Assembly (NCBI GenBank): GCA_041655595.1
Contig: JBBAFB010000106.1
Location: 1-7,512 of the forward strand
DNA from: JBBAFB01 sp041655595
GTDB lineage: Bacteria > Bacillota > DULZ01
Direction of reading: 5' to 3'
Length of the DNA: 7,512 nt
Part shown: piece by piece, positions 1 to 5,694 of the stretch
Layout: every line of letters starts with the position of its first letter
How positions within the stretch are numbered: the stretch's first letter is position 1
Notes under the pieces: model-generated
Told to the model about the DNA's origin: nothing
Seen by the model: the letters and a program-made list of their open reading frames with translations, nothing else
Databases searched by the model: none
Position numbers and translations under genes: made by a program

Positions 1-18
1 GTGAGGGGGTTTGATGAC

Positions 19-357
19 ATGGGAAATCGTAAGCTAGGCATGAAGTCCGCTCACCGGAAAGCAATGCTTAGAAATTTAACTACCTCCTTTTTGAAGGAGG
101 AAAAAATTGAAACCACATTAGCCAGAGCTAAAGAGCTCCGGGGTGCTGCTGAAAAAATGATTACCTTAGGCAAAAAAGGGGATCTTGCTTCCAGAAGGCT
201 GGCATTGGCCTATATCAGGGAAGAGGATGTAGTTACAAAGCTATTTACTGAAATCGCACCTCGCTACGCCGAACGACAAGGTGGCTATACTAGAATTATC
301 AAAAAGGGCTACAGACGTGGCGATGCTGCGGAAATGGTAATAATCGAGCTGGTCTAA
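19..357 (+). CDS. rplQ: 50S ribosomal protein L17
   Basis: Structural protein of the large ribosomal subunit. The 112-residue product has the normal bacterial L17 length and layout: an N-terminal MGNRKLG start, the basic helix around HRKAMLRNLTT, the family signature around IETTLARAKEL and KMITLGK, and the C-terminal APRYAERQGGYTR followed by the MVIIELV ending. The frame is open from base 1 with a GTG, but ATG at 19 is chosen because L17 proteins begin at MG-x-RKLG and because GAGGGGG at 3-9 lies 9 bases upstream as ribosome binding site. In Firmicutes this gene normally follows rpoA, which would lie just left of the window; the TGA at 2-4 could be its stop, but that cannot be shown here. 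Identification is very secure. Confidence 0.97.
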   Translation: MGNRKLGMKSAHRKAMLRNLTTSFLKEEKIETTLARAKELRGAAEKMITLGKKGDLASRRLALAYIREEDVVTKLFTEIAPRYAERQGGYTRIIKKGYRRGDAAEMVIIELV

Positions 358-365
358 CTCCAAAA

Positions 366-395
366 TGATGCAATAGGATGGTTGCTGTTGCATCA
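366..395 (+). promoter_or_regulatory. Stem-loop after rplQ
   Basis: TGATGCAATAG (366-376) pairs with CTGTTGCATCA (385-395) over 11 base pairs, with one T-G wobble and an 8-base loop. It starts 8 bases after the rplQ stop. No T-run follows (CCTCGGG comes next), so it is not a standard intrinsic terminator. It may protect the 3' end of the ribosomal operon transcript, or be a processing or attenuation site. The pairing is seen directly; the role is inferred. Confidence 0.5.
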
Positions 396-418
396 CCTCG
401 GGTTAACTGGTACAGGCA

Positions 419-470
419 AAGTCAGGGGATGCGGCAGCACTTGTCGGTGTTTCCTGGCTTATGTTTATTT
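419..470 (+). terminator. Long imperfect hairpin before ecfA1, possible weak terminator or attenuator
   Basis: Bases 419-436 pair with 442-460 over 18 pairs (12 Watson-Crick, 6 G-T), with one bulged G at 446 and a 5-base loop GCACT. The following ATGTTTATTT (461-470) is T-rich but interrupted. That fits a leaky terminator or attenuator separating the ribosomal operon from the ecf genes, better than a strong stop. It ends about 20 bases before the ecfA1 ribosome binding site. I see no recognisable riboswitch core around it. Confidence 0.4.
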
Positions 471-490
471 AGGATTAGGCAGGTGATCCA

Positions 491-1315
491 ATGATCCAAG
501 TATCAGAACTGGAACATTGTTATAATCAAGGAACGGAAAATGCCAAATGGGCGGTTGCCGGGGTTAATCTGACGATTAAAGACGGAGAGTTTGTAGTTAT
601 TATTGGGCATAATGGCTCCGGTAAATCCACCCTGGCCAAACATTTTAATGCCCTATTGTTGCCTACGAAGGGCAGTGTTTTAGTTGACGGTTTTGATACC
701 GGGGCCGAGGAGAGCGTTTGGGAAATCAGGCGTCGAGTGGGTATGGTTTTTCAAAACCCTGATAACCAATTGGTAGCCACAACTGTAGAGGAGGATGTGG
801 CTTTTGGTCCGGAAAATTTGGGCCTACCTCCTCAAGAAATCAGAAATCGGGTTGATGAAGCTTTAGATCTGGTCAGAATGACCGACTTCAAAACCAGGGA
901 ACCCCATCTGTTATCAGGGGGTCAAAAGCAAAGGGTGGCTATCGCAGGTGTAATTGCCATGCGGCCTAATTTTTTGGTCCTGGATGAGCCTACTGCCATG
1001 CTAGATCCCCAGGGCAGAAAAGAAGTAATCTCCACAGTGCAAAACTTGAATAAAACTGAAGGCTTAGGGGTAGTGCACATTACCCATTATATGGATGAAG
1101 CAGTTAATGCCGATCGGGTAATTGTGATGGAAGATGGGAAAATCGTCTTGGAGGGGAAACCCAGGGAGGTTTTTGCACAAGTTAGCAAGCTAAAGGAACT
1201 AAGGATGGATGTTCCCCAAATGACAGAATTAGCTAGTTTGCTCAGGCAAAGAGGCGTGGATTTGCCCAAAGATATTTTATCAGTTGAAGAAATGGTGAAA
1301 AGCCTATGCGGATAA
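491..1315 (+). CDS. ecfA1: ECF transporter ATP-binding subunit EcfA1 (CbiO family)
   Basis: One of the two cytoplasmic ATPases that power energy-coupling factor importers for vitamins and metal ions. All ABC motifs are present in the 274-residue product: Walker A GHNGSGKST at 39-47, Q-loop in FQNPDNQ (Q88), signature LSGGQ at 141-145, Walker B LVLDEP at 162-167, D-loop ending at D172, and switch histidine H199 in ITHYMDEA. The QNPDNQ Q-loop and the AMLDP-x-GR stretch are typical of EcfA1. AGGTGATC at 481-488 matches the 16S 3' end and supports the ATG at 491, although the spacing is short. It overlaps ecfA2 by 10 bases, so the two are probably translationally coupled. No substrate-binding S component is nearby, which fits the shared group II type where S components are encoded elsewhere. 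Confidence 0.95.
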   Translation: MIQVSELEHCYNQGTENAKWAVAGVNLTIKDGEFVVIIGHNGSGKSTLAKHFNALLLPTKGSVLVDGFDTGAEESVWEIRRRVGMVFQNPDNQLVATTVEEDVAFGPENLGLPPQEIRNRVDEALDLVRMTDFKTREPHLLSGGQKQRVAIAGVIAMRPNFLVLDEPTAMLDPQGRKEVISTVQNLNKTEGLGVVHITHYMDEAVNADRVIVMEDGKIVLEGKPREVFAQVSKLKELRMDVPQMTELASLLRQRGVDLPKDILSVEEMVKSLCG

Positions 1316-2169
1316 TAGTTGAAAACGTGGCCTATACATATAAGGCGGGAAGCCCCTTTGAAGCACAGGCCTTAAAAGATATTAATCTGACCATTGAACC
1401 CGGAGAGTTTGTTGGTCTGATTGGACATACCGGCTCAGGTAAATCTACCTTGGTGCAGCATTTGAACGGTTTGCTTTTGCCTACCGAGGGTAATGTTTAT
1501 GTGGGAGATTTAGACGTTGTCTCTAACAAGGGGAATCTTAGGCAAATTAGGCAGAGGGTGGGCTTGGTATTTCAATATCCAGAACATCAGCTCTTTGAAG
1601 AAACCGTTTTTAACGATGTGGCCTTTGGACCCAAAAATCTCGGGTTGGAACCCGGGGAAATAGAGCGTAGAGTTAAAAGGGCTCTTGAAATGGTCAGACT
1701 GGATTATGAGACTATTAAAGATCGCTCCCCCTTTGCTTTAAGCGGGGGACAGATGCGTAGGGTAGCCATTGCCGGAGTGTTGGCGATGGAGCCCCAGATC
1801 CTAATTTTGGATGAACCGACTGCCGGTTTGGACCCTACGGGCAGGGACGAAATCCTTGAAGAAATAGCTAAAATGCATAGCACATTGGGTATTACAGTTG
1901 TTTTGGTGTCCCACAATATGGAGGACGTAGCCCGCTATGCCAATCGGGTAATAGTGATGGACCAAGGTCAGATAGCAATGGACGGCTCTCCCAGAGAAAT
2001 TTTTTCCCAAGTGGATCAATTGCAATCCCTTGGGTTAGGGGTGCCCATGGTAGGAGTGTTGATGGCAAAACTAAATAGTTTAGGACACAATTTAAGGGGA
2101 GATATCCTAACTGTAGAGGAAGCCAGCAATGAAATTTTAATGTGGCTAAGGGGTAAAAAAGATGCTTAA
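1306..2169 (+). CDS. ecfA2: ECF transporter ATP-binding subunit EcfA2
   Basis: Second ATPase of the ECF energizing module, expected to pair with EcfA1 as a heterodimer below the T component. The 287-residue product carries Walker A GHTGSGKST at 40-48, Q-loop FQYPEHQLF (Q90; the YPEHQLF form is typical of EcfA2), signature LSGGQ at 145-149, Walker B ILILDEP at 165-171, D-loop AGLD at 173-176 and switch histidine H203 in VSHNMEDVA. Both nucleotide-binding half-sites therefore look intact. The ATG lies inside the end of ecfA1 (10-base overlap) with only a weak ribosome binding site, so re-initiation by ribosomes leaving ecfA1 is likely. It overlaps ecfT by 8 bases. The EcfA1/EcfA2 split rests on Q-loop wording and gene order. 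Confidence 0.95.
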   Translation: MRIIVENVAYTYKAGSPFEAQALKDINLTIEPGEFVGLIGHTGSGKSTLVQHLNGLLLPTEGNVYVGDLDVVSNKGNLRQIRQRVGLVFQYPEHQLFEETVFNDVAFGPKNLGLEPGEIERRVKRALEMVRLDYETIKDRSPFALSGGQMRRVAIAGVLAMEPQILILDEPTAGLDPTGRDEILEEIAKMHSTLGITVVLVSHNMEDVARYANRVIVMDQGQIAMDGSPREIFSQVDQLQSLGLGVPMVGVLMAKLNSLGHNLRGDILTVEEASNEILMWLRGKKDA

Positions 2170-2959
2170 AGATATTACAATCGGTCAATATATACCCGGC
2201 AATTCCATAGTACATCGCCTGGACCCCCGGACTAAGATTACAGTGGCAATGATCTTTATGATCGCCCTCTTTACTGTTAATAACGCTGTCGGCTATATTT
2301 CCATGGGTGTTTTTACGGCACTTGCAATTTTCTTATCCCAAATTCCCTTCCATTATTTATTGCGGGGGTTGCGGCCTATTTTAATTATTATAATTTTCAC
2401 GGTAACTTTGCATTTATTCTTAACACCGGGTACTGAGATTTGGCGTTGGGGGGTTTTGAAAATTACCTGGGAAGGTGTTATCCAAGGCTTTTTTATGGGG
2501 ATGAGATTGGTCTTTCTAATTTTTATTACATCCTTACTTACCCTAACTACTTCCCCTATTAGCCTTACCGACGGGATGGAATATATGCTGGCCCCGGGGA
2601 AAAGGATTGGCATACCGGCCCATGAGTTAGCTATGATGATGAGTATCGCCTTAAGGTTTATCCCCACTTTGCTGGAGGAAACAGAGAAAATTATGAAGGC
2701 TCAAATGGCCAGAGGTGCGGATTTTGAAAGTGGAAACCTTTTAAGAAGGGCCAAAAACATGATTCCTCTTTTAGTTCCCCTGTTTGTCAGTGCTTTCAGG
2801 CGTGCGGACGATTTGGCCATGGCTATGGAAGCCCGTTGCTATCGGGGCGGAACCGGTAGAACCAGGATGAAGGAGCTTCACCTCTATACTAGAGACTACC
2901 TGGCAATGTCCTTTTTAATTTTATTTGCGATTTATGCAATTTTCACAAGGATGTTATAG
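2162..2959 (+). CDS. ecfT: ECF transporter transmembrane component EcfT
   Basis: Integral membrane T component (CbiQ family) that couples ATP hydrolysis by EcfA1/EcfA2 to toppling of substrate-binding S components. The 265-residue protein has the usual start GQY-x-PGNS-x(2)-HRLDPRTK, then hydrophobic segments at roughly 27-45, 46-62, 67-85 and 105-128, a long cytoplasmic part, and a last membrane segment near 243-262. The two coupling motifs that dock onto the ATPases are visible: Ala-Arg-Gly at 183-185 (MARGAD) and Ala-Arg at 224-225 (MEARCYRG). AAGGGG at 2148-2153 lies 8 bases before the ATG, and the gene overlaps ecfA2 by 8 bases. Function is secure; the transported substrates depend on S components not in this window. 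Confidence 0.95.
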   Translation: MLKDITIGQYIPGNSIVHRLDPRTKITVAMIFMIALFTVNNAVGYISMGVFTALAIFLSQIPFHYLLRGLRPILIIIIFTVTLHLFLTPGTEIWRWGVLKITWEGVIQGFFMGMRLVFLIFITSLLTLTTSPISLTDGMEYMLAPGKRIGIPAHELAMMMSIALRFIPTLLEETEKIMKAQMARGADFESGNLLRRAKNMIPLLVPLFVSAFRRADDLAMAMEARCYRGGTGRTRMKELHLYTRDYLAMSFLILFAIYAIFTRML

Positions 2960-2967
2960 GTGATTAA

Positions 2968-3717
2968 ATGAAAAGGCGTATTAAACTTTTGTTATCCTAT
3001 GACGGTACCAATTATGCAGGTTGGCAAATTCAAACCGGTCAACCCCATGTTAAAACCATTCAAGGGCAGTTGGAGAGGGCTTTAACTGTCATTACCAAAG
3101 GGAAATTAATTAGGGTTTATGGAGCGGGCCGTACGGATTCCGGGGTACATGCCAGAGGGCAGGTCTGTCACTTTGACTTTCCCGGCTTGATCCCGATTGA
3201 TAGATTCCCCACTGCTATTAACAGTATTTTGCCAAGGGATATCCGCTGTCATTTGGCAGAAGAAGTGGATGAGGATTTTCATGCTCAGCACTCGGCAAAA
3301 TACAAAACCTATTCCTATTCCATTAATCAAAGCTACATTGCCGATGTTTTTTTGAGAAATTATTATCACCATGAGCCCTACCCGCTAAGATTAAAAGCCA
3401 TGAAGGAAGCAGGCAGGCTCCTGGTGGGAAGAATGGATTTTAAAGGTTTCTCAGCTACCGGCAGCTCCCAGGAGGATTTTATTCGTACTGTGACCGAACT
3501 TACTATTGAGCAAACAGGGGATAAGGTGCTGATTAAGGTCACCGGGGATGGATTTTTGTATAATATGGTGAGAATTATGGCCGGTACCTTAATAGCAATC
3601 GGTCGGGGGAAAATGATGACGGAGGCAATAGAAAAAATCCTGCAGACAAAAGACAGGGCCTATGCAGGGCCTACGGCAGCGGCAAAAGGACTCTGTTTGG
3701 AAAGGATAATTTATTAA
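2968..3717 (+). CDS. truA: tRNA pseudouridine(38-40) synthase TruA
   Basis: Converts uridines 38-40 of the tRNA anticodon arm to pseudouridine. The 249-residue protein matches the family throughout: SYDGTNYAGWQ-x-Q near the N-terminus, the catalytic motif GAGRTDSGVHARGQ with nucleophile Asp57, the YKTYSYSI stretch, the RNYYHHEP-x-PL region, the SATGSS loop, GDGFLYNMVRIMAGTL, and the C-terminal GP-x-AAAKGL-x-LERI-x-Y. AGGTGAT at 2958-2964 overlaps the ecfT stop (2957-2959) and supports the ATG at 2968, so it is almost certainly read from the ecf transcript. The ecfT-truA order is standard in Firmicutes. Nothing appears truncated or altered. Confidence 0.97.
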   Translation: MKRRIKLLLSYDGTNYAGWQIQTGQPHVKTIQGQLERALTVITKGKLIRVYGAGRTDSGVHARGQVCHFDFPGLIPIDRFPTAINSILPRDIRCHLAEEVDEDFHAQHSAKYKTYSYSINQSYIADVFLRNYYHHEPYPLRLKAMKEAGRLLVGRMDFKGFSATGSSQEDFIRTVTELTIEQTGDKVLIKVTGDGFLYNMVRIMAGTLIAIGRGKMMTEAIEKILQTKDRAYAGPTAAAKGLCLERIIY

Positions 3718-3745
3718 TTGCCAGGGGCTGGAAAGGGGCTTAGTG

Positions 3746-5056
3746 ATGGATAACAATGTTATAATAATTGGACATCAAAAACCGGATCTGGATTCTATCG
3801 CTTCCGCCATGGGTTATGCGGCTTTGAAAAATAAATTACATAACGGCGGTTTTGTGGCTGCTCGGGCAGGAGCCATTAACAGGGAAACGGAATTTGTGTT
3901 AAATTATTTTAATCTTTCGGTGCCTCAGTTAGTAGAGGACCTGCATTCCAGAGCCAAGGATATTTTAGATGGGGGCCTGTTGTATATTCAACCAAAGGCA
4001 ACCCTTCGGCAAGCAGGGCTCTTTATGCGGCAGCATGGGGTTAACACCCTAGCTGTGGTAGATAATAATGGTGTTTTGGTTGGCATATTTACCATTGGAG
4101 ATTTGGCCAAATTGTTTTTGGATGCGTGGGACACAGGGCTGGCCCCAATGGAACAACCTTTGCATCGGGTTATGAAAAGGGATAATTTAGTAGTTTTTCA
4201 CGAAGATGATTTGCTGACCGACGTCAAAAAAACCATGCTGGAAACTCGTTACCGCAACTATCCTGTAGTGGATGAAAACTTTAAGCTATTGGGTCTAATA
4301 GCCCGTTTTCACTTGCTTTCCGCCAGGGGCAAACAAGTTATCTTAGTGGATCATAATGAGCAAGGTCAAGCCGTACCAGGAATTGGAGAAGCAAATACCA
4401 TTGAAATTATTGATCACCACCGGGTGGCGGATATTCAAACTGCCGAGCCAATTATGGTCAGGAATGAGCCTGTTGGCAGCACGGCCACTATTATTGCTAA
4501 AATTTATCGAGAAAACGGTCTTGAGCCGGAAAAAGCGATAGCTGGTCTTTTATGTGCCGCCATACTTTCCGATACTTTACTTTTTAAATCACCTACTTCC
4601 ACCTCCGATGATCAAAGGCAAGCTGCCTGGCTGGCAGAAATTGCGGGAATAGCTATCAAAGATTTTGGCAAAGAAATGTTTAAGGCAACTTCCACCATGG
4701 TAGGCAGGACAGCTAGAGAAATTGTGTTGGAGGATTTTAAGAACTTTGTGCTCAATGAATACAAGGTGGGTATCGGACAAACGGAAATAATTAACCCGGA
4801 TGCCCTCTCTGTCACCAGAGAAGAATTACAAGCGGAATTGGAACAGGTACGCCGGGAAAGGGAACACGATTTAGGCATACTAATCATTACGGACCTGCTT
4901 CGGGATGGTTCGGAGCTCCACTTTGCAGGCCCCGTCAGCAAAGGCATAGAAATGGCCTTTAACATCCCCCCCGGTGAAAAAATGGTTTTTCTCCCGGGAG
5001 TAATGTCCAGAAAAAAACAAGTAGTCCCCCCACTGCAGCGCTGGCTACAAAAATAA
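3746..5056 (+). CDS. ppaC: Manganese-dependent inorganic pyrophosphatase with CBS domains (family II CBS-PPase)
   Basis: Cytoplasmic enzyme that hydrolyses pyrophosphate to two phosphates. The 436-residue protein starts with the DHH motif GHQKPDLDS (likely metal ligands H10, D14, D16). Two CBS domains are inserted at about 72-127 and 138-195 (FTIGDLA ends the first). The DHH domain then resumes with VDHNE (D202), IDHHR (D223, H224, H225) and LSDT (D276). The C-terminal DHHA2 domain ends with the substrate-binding SRKKQ motif at 421-425. In this family CBS domains bind adenine nucleotides and tune activity. The DRTGG domain that some relatives carry between the CBS pair is absent, which accounts for the length. 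ATG at 3746 is preferred over GTG at 3743 because GAAAGGGG at 3731-3738 is then 7 bases away. It starts 28 bases after truA with no visible terminator between, so it is probably co-transcribed. Confidence 0.94.
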   Translation: MDNNVIIIGHQKPDLDSIASAMGYAALKNKLHNGGFVAARAGAINRETEFVLNYFNLSVPQLVEDLHSRAKDILDGGLLYIQPKATLRQAGLFMRQHGVNTLAVVDNNGVLVGIFTIGDLAKLFLDAWDTGLAPMEQPLHRVMKRDNLVVFHEDDLLTDVKKTMLETRYRNYPVVDENFKLLGLIARFHLLSARGKQVILVDHNEQGQAVPGIGEANTIEIIDHHRVADIQTAEPIMVRNEPVGSTATIIAKIYRENGLEPEKAIAGLLCAAILSDTLLFKSPTSTSDDQRQAAWLAEIAGIAIKDFGKEMFKATSTMVGRTAREIVLEDFKNFVLNEYKVGIGQTEIINPDALSVTREELQAELEQVRREREHDLGILIITDLLRDGSELHFAGPVSKGIEMAFNIPPGEKMVFLPGVMSRKKQVVPPLQRWLQK

Positions 5057-5255
5057 GGTTGCAGGACAGTTGGCAAACCTGGTAAATATAAGAGAATGGT
5101 TTTCTCCCCGGGCGAGTCAGTTAGCCTGTTACAATTGGACCCTTTGAAATGGAGGCAGTCTAAAAAAGGTGAATAGTGTCAGCCAACACGCTGAGAAATT
5201 TAATCTCTAAATTAGTAGCAGTTCAGTTAGTTTTTTTAAAGCAAAATTATCCCAG
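5057..5255 (+). other. Non-coding stretch after ppaC with a degenerate echo of the ppaC 3' end
   Basis: No convincing gene. The ppaC frame stays open after its stop until TAG at 5174-5176 (39 codons), and inside it ATGGTTTTCTCCCCGGGCG (5096-5114) matches 15 of 19 bases of 4982-5000 in ppaC, in the same frame. The mini-frame from ATG 5096 would give 26 residues but has no good ribosome binding site. Small inverted repeats are present: CGGGC/GCCTG around 5109-5129, TCAGC/GCTGA at 5179-5194, and AATTTA/TAAATT at 5197-5213. TCAGTTAG occurs twice (5117-5124 and 5223-5230). A run of seven T at 5231-5237 follows a weak possible stem, so a minor terminator is possible. Confidence 0.4.
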
Positions 5256-5306
5256 CCCCAAAAGTAATCCTAGATTTAGACAGTGATTATTTTTTGGGGT
5301 ATTTTT
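5256..5306 (+). terminator. Intrinsic terminator of the ribosomal/ecf/truA/ppaC transcript
   Basis: CCCCAAAAGTAATC (5256-5269) pairs with GATTATTTTTTGGGG (5285-5299). The stem is 14 pairs with one G-T wobble and one bulged T at 5290, and the loop is 15 bases. TATTTTT follows at 5300-5306, giving the U-tract expected of a rho-independent terminator on the plus strand. It lies 200 bases after ppaC and well before dmsA, so it most likely ends the upstream transcript and isolates the molybdoenzyme unit. The minus-strand reading has no comparable T-run. Confidence 0.8.
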
Positions 5307-5336
5307 GTGCTTACAGACAAAAATACTTGTGAAATG

Positions 5337-5352
5337 TTGTCCAATATGACAA
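5337..5352. promoter_or_regulatory. 16-bp palindrome TTGTC-N6-GACAA, possible regulator binding site
   Basis: Perfect 5-base half-sites TTGTC (5337-5341) and GACAA (5348-5352) are separated by 6 bases, with a third GACAA at 5316-5320. The 16-base spacing resembles that of CRP/FNR-family sites, but the half-site sequence matches no consensus I know. It lies upstream of the dmsA promoter candidates, where an activator or repressor of anaerobic respiration could bind. It is also short enough to occur by chance. Confidence 0.25.
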
Positions 5353-5433
5353 AGGTAATTCAGGTGTATTCGGAGTAGTTTATCTGTAGTATTAGCCAAT
5401 TCTACGAAATTTACAATCTTTTTAATTTTTTAC

Positions 5434-5461
5434 TTGGAATTTATCACTTTTGAAGAATAAT
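5434..5461 (+). promoter_or_regulatory. Candidate sigma-A promoter for dmsA
   Basis: TTGGAA (5434-5439; 4 of 6 to TTGACA) and AATAAT (5456-5461; 5 of 6 to TATAAT) are separated by 16 bases in an AT-rich region downstream of the terminator. Transcription would begin near 5468 and give a leader of about 225 bases. It is a plausible match only. The extended -10 element at 5487-5495 is a competing candidate. Confidence 0.35.
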
Positions 5462-5486
5462 TTCCGGCCAAAATTCAAATCTGGCA

Positions 5487-5495
5487 TGGTATAGT
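5487..5495 (+). promoter_or_regulatory. Candidate extended -10 promoter for dmsA
   Basis: TGGTATAGT combines the TGn extension with TATAGT (5 of 6 to TATAAT). No recognisable -35 box lies 16-18 bases upstream, so it would rely on the extended -10 or on an activator. Transcription would start near 5502, just before the folded leader. Confidence 0.3.
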
Positions 5496-5517
5496 GGGAG
5501 CAAATTTAATTTACTAT

Positions 5518-5591
5518 GTGCATAACTGCACAAGCAGGGGCAAGTGGCTGAGTACCGAAGTGGTTATCCAAGTAGATCAGCCATGGCCTTT
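5518..5591 (+). promoter_or_regulatory. Structured 5' leader of dmsA (two stem-loops)
   Basis: A small hairpin, GTGCA-TAAC-TGCAC (5518-5531), is followed by a larger compound one. In it AGGGGC (5536-5541) pairs with GCCTTT (5586-5591), then across an AA/G internal loop GTGGCTGA (5544-5551) pairs with TCAGCCAT (5577-5584). The 25-base apical part can form a small ACC/GGT stem. It sits between the promoter candidates and the ribosome binding site of a molybdenum-cofactor enzyme gene, so a cofactor-sensing or protein-bound leader is conceivable. I could not match it to the Moco, c-di-GMP or other riboswitch cores I remember. The base pairing is seen; regulation is inference. Confidence 0.4.
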
Positions 5592-5617
5592 AAAGATTAC
5601 AAATTAGAAAAGGGGGA

Positions 5618-5680
5618 ATGTATTATAAATTAAAAACCGGATGGCAAGGACTGGTTAATTATTATGCAAAAATGAATTGA
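5618..5680 (+). CDS. Possible 20-residue leader peptide upstream of dmsA
   Basis: ATG at 5618 opens a 20-codon frame encoding a basic, tyrosine-rich peptide starting MYYKLKTGW. It ends at TGA 5678-5680, directly against the dmsA ribosome binding site. AAAAGGGGG lies just upstream, but only one base separates it from the ATG, which is poor spacing, so translation is doubtful. If it is translated, ribosomes stopping here could couple to dmsA initiation. No similarity is recognised; it could easily be a chance frame. Confidence 0.2.
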   Translation: MYYKLKTGWQGLVNYYAKMN

Positions 5681-5694
5681 AGGGGGATATTAAT

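Noticed and set aside
1..18. N-terminal extension of L17 from GTG at base 1
   Set aside because: The extra six residues do not belong to L17, and these bases contain the ribosome binding site for ATG 19.
491..2959. ECF cassette as a dedicated cobalt or nickel importer
   Set aside because: No CbiM/CbiN or other S component is adjacent, and the position after rplQ is the usual one for the shared group II module.
4612..5076. 154-residue minus-strand frame overlapping ppaC
   Set aside because: Antisense to the conserved DHHA2 domain of ppaC, serine-rich low-quality composition, no ribosome binding site recognised; a shadow of the real gene.
5488..5501. Sigma-54-like GG-N10-GC spacing upstream of dmsA
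   Set aside because: Only the invariant GG and GC fit. The -12 box reads GAGCA rather than TTGCA and the -24 box is TGGTAT, so the match is too weak to call.
5544..5584. tRNA-like wording (GTGGCTGAGT...) in the dmsA leader
   Set aside because: There is no acceptor stem, anticodon arm or T-arm GTTC-type sequence; only a long hairpin can be formed.
5057..5694. CRISPR array, insertion sequence or attachment site in the large intergenic region
   Set aside because: No regularly spaced repeats, no terminal inverted repeats with a transposase, and no tRNA or integrase were seen.
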